NCBI GenBank assembly: GCA_900548955.1
Contig: URMQ01000061.1
Location: forward strand, 1 to 8,833
From: an uncultured Eggerthella sp.
Lineage (GTDB): Bacteria > Actinomycetota > Coriobacteriia > Coriobacteriales > Eggerthellaceae
DNA: 8,833 nt
Reading direction: 5' to 3'
In this document: positions 6,118 to 8,833 of the stretch, in pieces
Position numbering within the stretch: the first letter of the stretch is position 1
Layout: every line of letters begins with the position of its first letter
Notes under the pieces: model-generated
Databases searched by the model: none
The model's input: only the letters and a program-made list of their open reading frames with translations
What the model was told of the DNA's origin: nothing
Position numbers and translations under genes: made by a program

Positions 6118-6747
6118 GTGTCTGAGTCTCAAAACCCATTAAAAATAGGGGTACTTATCAGTGGTAGCGGATCGAATTTACAAGCAATAATTGATCGTAT
6201 TGCGCAAGGCTCTCTTAATGCAGAAATTGTCTTGGTAATTTCTTCTCGTCCCGATGCTTATGGTTTAGAGCGTGCTGCAAAGGCGGGTATTCCAACCATT
6301 GCGCTTAACCGTGAAGTGTATAAGGATGCAGCTGCGGCAAACCAACAGATCGCCGACGCTTTAATAGACGCAGGCGCTGAATATGTAATCATGGCTGGTT
6401 ATATGCGCAAACTTACCAATGAGGTTTTGGATGCTTATCCTGACAAGGTGGTTAATTTACATCCAGCGCTTTTGCCTTCATTTAAGGGCGCTCATGCTAT
6501 TGAGGATGCCTTCAATTATGGAGTTAAGGTAACAGGCATTACGGTTCATTTTGCCAATGAAGACTATGACAAAGGTCCTATCATCGCGCAGCGTGCTGTG
6601 GAAGTGCGCGAAGATGATACGCTCGATTCGCTTGAAGCGCGTATTCACGAAGCGGAACATGCCTTGTATCCCGAAGTCATTTCTTGGCTAGCTGCAGGAC
6701 GCGTACAAATAGATGAAGAAACCAGAACAGTACATATTTCTGCTTAG
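6118..6747 (+). CDS. purN: Phosphoribosylglycinamide formyltransferase (folate-dependent GAR transformylase)
   Basis: PurN transfers a formyl group from 10-formyltetrahydrofolate to GAR, giving FGAR, the third step of purine synthesis. From the GTG at 6118 the protein has 209 residues, the usual size. It starts with the Rossmann-like strand KIGVLISGSGSNLQAI (9-24), whose GSGSN loop binds the substrate phosphate. The catalytic triad of the family is present: Asn113 and His115 in VVNLHPALLP, and Asp151 in YDKGPI. The TAG stop is followed at once by an in-frame TAA. The gene lies 111 bases after purM and 145 bases before purH, so PurN supplies an early step and PurH the last two. The usual alternative formyltransferase, formate-dependent PurT, is ruled out by these motifs. 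Confidence 0.96.
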   Translation: MSESQNPLKIGVLISGSGSNLQAIIDRIAQGSLNAEIVLVISSRPDAYGLERAAKAGIPTIALNREVYKDAAAANQQIADALIDAGAEYVIMAGYMRKLTNEVLDAYPDKVVNLHPALLPSFKGAHAIEDAFNYGVKVTGITVHFANEDYDKGPIIAQRAVEVREDDTLDSLEARIHEAEHALYPEVISWLAAGRVQIDEETRTVHISA

Positions 6748-6760
6748 TAAAGAAACCAGA

Positions 6761-6788
6761 ATGGCGCCTAGTTCCTCCTAGGTGCCGT
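6761..6788 (+). other. GC-rich hairpin just after purN
   Basis: GGCGCCTAG (6763-6771) pairs with CCTAGGTGCC (6778-6786) over a 6-base loop, with one G-U pair; A6761-T6788 and a T-G pair can extend it. It begins 13 bases after the purN stop. The following bases (GTATAAATAATAAC) are A/T-rich without a T run, so it is at best a poor intrinsic terminator. Protection of the purN 3' end, or partial termination between purN and purH, are plausible roles. Confidence 0.6.
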
Positions 6789-6823
6789 ATAAATAATAAC
6801 TGGAAACAAAGACGGATTTCGCA

Positions 6824-6856
6824 CTTTAGCATAAAGGCTACGCTGGTATGCTAAAG
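6824..6856 (+). promoter_or_regulatory. 10-bp perfect inverted repeat in the purH leader, candidate operator
   Basis: CTTTAGCATA (6824-6833) and TATGCTAAAG (6847-6856) are perfect inverted repeats separated by 13 bases, ending 36 bases before the purH start. The arms cover a possible weak -35 (TTTAGC, 6825-6830) and -10 (TATGCT, 6847-6852) with 16-base spacing, which would suit repression by a dimeric regulator. As RNA it would form a hairpin upstream of the ribosome binding site GAGGAAAGG (6875-6883). The repeat is seen directly; the role is inferred. Confidence 0.5.
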
Positions 6857-6892
6857 GCATAGAGGTTACTCAACGAGGAAAGGCGGTAGCAG

Positions 6893-8491
6893 GTGGCTGA
6901 TCCTAAAGTTAAGCGTGTTCTTATGTCGGTAACAGACAAAACGGGCATTGTTGAATTTGCTCGTGCGCTCGTGCAGGATTTCGGTGCTCAGATTATCTCT
7001 ACAGGTGGAACGGCTCGCGTTATTGAAGAAGCGGGCATTCCAGTAACTCCTATCGATGAAGTTACCAAGTTCCCTGAAATGATGGATGGCCGTGTAAAGA
7101 CGCTTCATCCTGTCGTACACGGGGGTCTTCTTGCAAAGCGCGGCAATCCCGAACATATGGCGCAGGCAGCAGAACACGGTATCGAAATGATCGATATGGT
7201 TGTTGTTAATCTGTACGCTTTCGAAAAAACAGTTGAGTCTGGTGCAGATTTTGGCACCTGCATTGAAAACATCGATATTGGCGGTCCCTCCATGCTGCGT
7301 TCTGCTGCAAAGAATTTTGCCAGTGTAGCTGTGGTAACCGATCCTAATTCTTATGGCGCAATTTTGGCTGAAATGAAGGCCAATGATGGTGCTACTACGC
7401 TTGCAACGCGCACTAAGCTTGCTCTTCGCGTATTCCAGACAACCAATGCTTACGACGGTGCAATTGCTACGTGGTTAAGTGGTCAGCTCGGCGAAGATGG
7501 CACAGAAAATGCTGCGGCACTGCCTGAAACCTATGACCTACATCTCGTAAAGCAACAGGGTTTGCGTTATGGCGAAAATCCTCACCAGGATGCAATGTTC
7601 TATCGCTTAGACGAATTTGAAACGGCTCATTCTTTGGTAAATGCCGAACAGCTTAACGGTAAAGAGCTTTCTTACAACAACATTCTTGATACGGATGCTT
7701 GCTGGTCGCTGGTACGCGAATTCGACGAGCCTGCAGTTGTTATTTTGAAGCACCAGAATCCTTGTGGATCTGCTGTTGCTGCGGATGTAGCTACCGCATA
7801 CGATAAGGCGTTTGCTTGCGATCCTAAGAGCGCTTTTGGTGGCATTATTGCTGCTAACGTTACGGTCAGCCAAGAAATGGTTGAGCACATTAACGAAAAC
7901 AAGCAGTTCATTGAAGTAGTTATTGCTCCTGATTATGAAGCAGGCGCTCTTGAACTTTTGCAGCAGAAGAAGAACGTTCGCGTATTGCGCACAGGTGGCG
8001 TAGATGCTCCTGCAGCACTTGAGTTCCGCAGTGTTGATGGCGGCATGCTTGCGCAAAGTGTTGACCGCGTAAATGAAGATCCTGCTGAATTTACGGTTCC
8101 TACCAAGGTTAAGCCAACCGATGATCAGCTGCATGAAATGCTGTTTGCTTGGAAGGTCTGCAAGGGTGTAAAGTCTAACGCTATCTTGGTTTCTAAGGAT
8201 CACGCAGGAATTGGTATGGGTCCTGGCCAGCCAAATCGTGTTGATTCTGCAAAGCTTGCTTGCGAGCGTGCTCATGAAGCATGTGAGCGCATGGGTGTTG
8301 AAGCAACTGGTTTGGTTTGCGCATCGGATGCATTCTTCCCATTCCGAGACAACATTGATACTTTGGCAGAATATGGCGTTAAAGCAATCATTCAGCCTGG
8401 TGGATCCATCCGTGATGAAGAAGTAATTCAAGCAGCGGATGAACATGGCATTGCAATGGTATTTACAGGTCATCGTCACTTCCGCCACTAA
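6893..8491 (+). CDS. purH: Bifunctional AICAR formyltransferase / IMP cyclohydrolase
   Basis: PurH performs the last two steps to IMP: formylation of AICAR with 10-formyltetrahydrofolate, then ring closure. The 532-residue protein has the MGS-like IMP cyclohydrolase domain first (SVTDKTGIVEFA 12-23, STGGTARV 36-43, MDGRVKTLHP 64-73, NLYAF 106-110, NIDIGGPSMLRSAAKN 126-141), then the AICAR transformylase domain (RYGENPHQ 225-232, LKHQNPCG 285-292 with the Lys-His pair, VKSNAI 426-431, GPGQPNRVDS 443-452, SDAFFPFRDN 478-487) and the usual end QPGGSIRDEE...FTGHRHFRH. Small deviations are NLYAF for the common NLYPF and KHQNPCG for KHTNPCG; neither removes a catalytic residue. The start is GTG with GAGGAAAGG nine bases upstream. 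It is the last gene of the purine group and is followed by two hairpins. A long antisense reading frame inside it is an artefact. Confidence 0.97.
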   Translation: MADPKVKRVLMSVTDKTGIVEFARALVQDFGAQIISTGGTARVIEEAGIPVTPIDEVTKFPEMMDGRVKTLHPVVHGGLLAKRGNPEHMAQAAEHGIEMIDMVVVNLYAFEKTVESGADFGTCIENIDIGGPSMLRSAAKNFASVAVVTDPNSYGAILAEMKANDGATTLATRTKLALRVFQTTNAYDGAIATWLSGQLGEDGTENAAALPETYDLHLVKQQGLRYGENPHQDAMFYRLDEFETAHSLVNAEQLNGKELSYNNILDTDACWSLVREFDEPAVVILKHQNPCGSAVAADVATAYDKAFACDPKSAFGGIIAANVTVSQEMVEHINENKQFIEVVIAPDYEAGALELLQQKKNVRVLRTGGVDAPAALEFRSVDGGMLAQSVDRVNEDPAEFTVPTKVKPTDDQLHEMLFAWKVCKGVKSNAILVSKDHAGIGMGPGQPNRVDSAKLACERAHEACERMGVEATGLVCASDAFFPFRDNIDTLAEYGVKAIIQPGGSIRDEEVIQAADEHGIAMVFTGHRHFRH

Positions 8492-8517
8492 GACGGATTA
8501 TCCAAGCGTCTTTGTTT
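8490..8517 (+). terminator. First purH terminator (weak)
   Basis: AAGACG (8490-8495) pairs with CGTCTT (8507-8512) over an 11-base loop, followed by TGTTT (8513-8517), so the tail reads TCTTTGTTT. The stem overlaps the purH stop codon. It is short and would probably terminate only part of the transcripts by itself. Confidence 0.45.
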
Positions 8518-8519
8518 AC

Positions 8520-8559
8520 TAACTGGCTCTGGATATATTCCAGAGCCAGTTATTATTTT
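8520..8559 (+). terminator. Strong intrinsic terminator after purH
   Basis: AACTGGCTCTGGA (8521-8533) pairs perfectly with TCCAGAGCCAGTT (8539-8551) over a 5-base loop; T8520-A8552 adds one more pair. The tail ATTATTTT (8552-8559) follows on the + strand. It ends the purine transcript. In the other direction no T tract follows the stem, so by sequence it works mainly for the + strand, although the stop codon of the opposing gene touches it. Confidence 0.9.
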
Positions 8560-8833
8560 GTTAGTTTCTTTTTGGCTTCTTCTAGGAATACTTTACAGGC
8601 ATTTGATCGGAATTGGAAAGGTTTCCAAGCAAGGTATGCCTGTAAGGTGGGAGAATCTTTGAGAGGTCTATAGTCAAGATTATTTGCTCGGGAAGCATTT
8701 ACCAAACCTTCGATGGTAATTGCTGCGCCAAATCCTTTTTCTACAAGGCGTGCAGCGTTATTAAGAAGGTTGTATGTTGCCACAAACGTAAGAATCCCAC
8801 CTTCATCTTTGCTTCGATACCTTCCCAATACTC
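8553..8833 (-). CDS. LysR-type transcriptional regulator, C-terminal part (cut by window edge)
   Basis: Only the last 93 or so codons lie in the window; the frame stays open to the right edge, so the TTG at 8828 is not a real start. The visible part matches the end of the LysR substrate-binding domain: a YNLLNNAARLVEKGFGAAIT segment, which fits the family's helix plus glycine turn, then LVNAS, a YRPLKDSP strand, a LAWKP strand, and a final helix with FLEEAKKKL. The DNA-binding helix-turn-helix, which would be N-terminal, is outside the window. LysR regulators usually sense a small molecule and control a divergent neighbour, which would also lie outside. The gene converges on purH, so it is not an obvious regulator of the purine genes. 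Its TAA stop is immediately next to the terminator stem. The family call rests on pattern resemblance. Confidence 0.8.
   Translation of the reverse strand, partial: VLGRYRSKDEGGILTFVATYNLLNNAARLVEKGFGAAITIEGLVNASRANNLDYRPLKDSPTLQAYLAWKPFQFRSNACKVFLEEAKKKLTK

Noticed and set aside
6748..6892. Purine riboswitch or other known riboswitch before purH, and likewise before purF and purM
   Set aside because: I could not find the conserved purine riboswitch core in any of the purine gaps; the hairpins present do not match a class I know.
7607..8488. Long open frame of 293 codons on the - strand
   Set aside because: It lies wholly antisense to purH, whose conserved motifs cover the same DNA. The translation is Cys- and Asn-rich with no recognisable domain.
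1..8833. Insertion sequences, tRNA or rRNA genes, attachment sites
   Set aside because: No transposase, terminal inverted repeat pair, cloverleaf-like region or rRNA segment was recognised on reading both strands.

Overview
The window carries an ordinary bacterial chromosomal segment with tightly packed genes of moderate G+C content (judged by eye). It encodes nucleotide metabolism: a polyphosphate:AMP phosphotransferase (cut at the left edge), four de novo purine genes (purF, purM, purN, purH) on the + strand, a class B sortase between them, and the 3' end of a LysR-type regulator on the - strand at the right edge. A class B sortase beside a two-domain PPK2 enzyme and a [4Fe-4S]-type PurF suggests a Gram-positive bacterium living with little oxygen. 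The style of the proteins, including the LysR C-terminus, makes a member of the Coriobacteriia (Actinomycetota) my best guess. That is an inference from family resemblance and was not tested.

Layout. Positions 1-1670 hold the phosphotransferase. A 346-base gap (1671-2016) follows, with a degenerate 13-bp tandem repeat, a long terminator-like hairpin, a weak candidate promoter and an 18-bp tandem duplication just before the sortase ribosome binding site. The sortase (2017-3123) has a 90-residue Ser/Arg-rich cytoplasmic tail with an internal YP-containing repeat. A 107-base gap with an 11-bp tandem repeat leads to purF (3231-4688). purM (4840-6006), purN (6118-6747) and purH (6893-8491) follow, separated by gaps of 151, 111 and 145 bases that each contain direct or inverted repeats. 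Two successive hairpins (8490-8559) end the purH transcript. The LysR gene converges from the right, and its stop codon sits directly against the second hairpin.

How the genes work together. PurF commits PRPP to purine synthesis, PurN formylates GAR, PurM closes the imidazole ring to give AIR, and PurH performs the last two steps to IMP. The other steps (purD, purL/Q, purE, purC, purB) are not in this window. The phosphotransferase would recharge AMP to ADP at the expense of polyphosphate, so it fits a nucleotide theme, although the long terminator-like hairpin probably separates it transcriptionally. The sortase has no visible substrate gene here and no obvious functional tie to its neighbours.

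I see no clear undescribed system. The items most worth a second look are non-coding: a different short tandem repeat in each gap around the sortase, the purH leader inverted repeat, and the repeat-bearing sortase tail.
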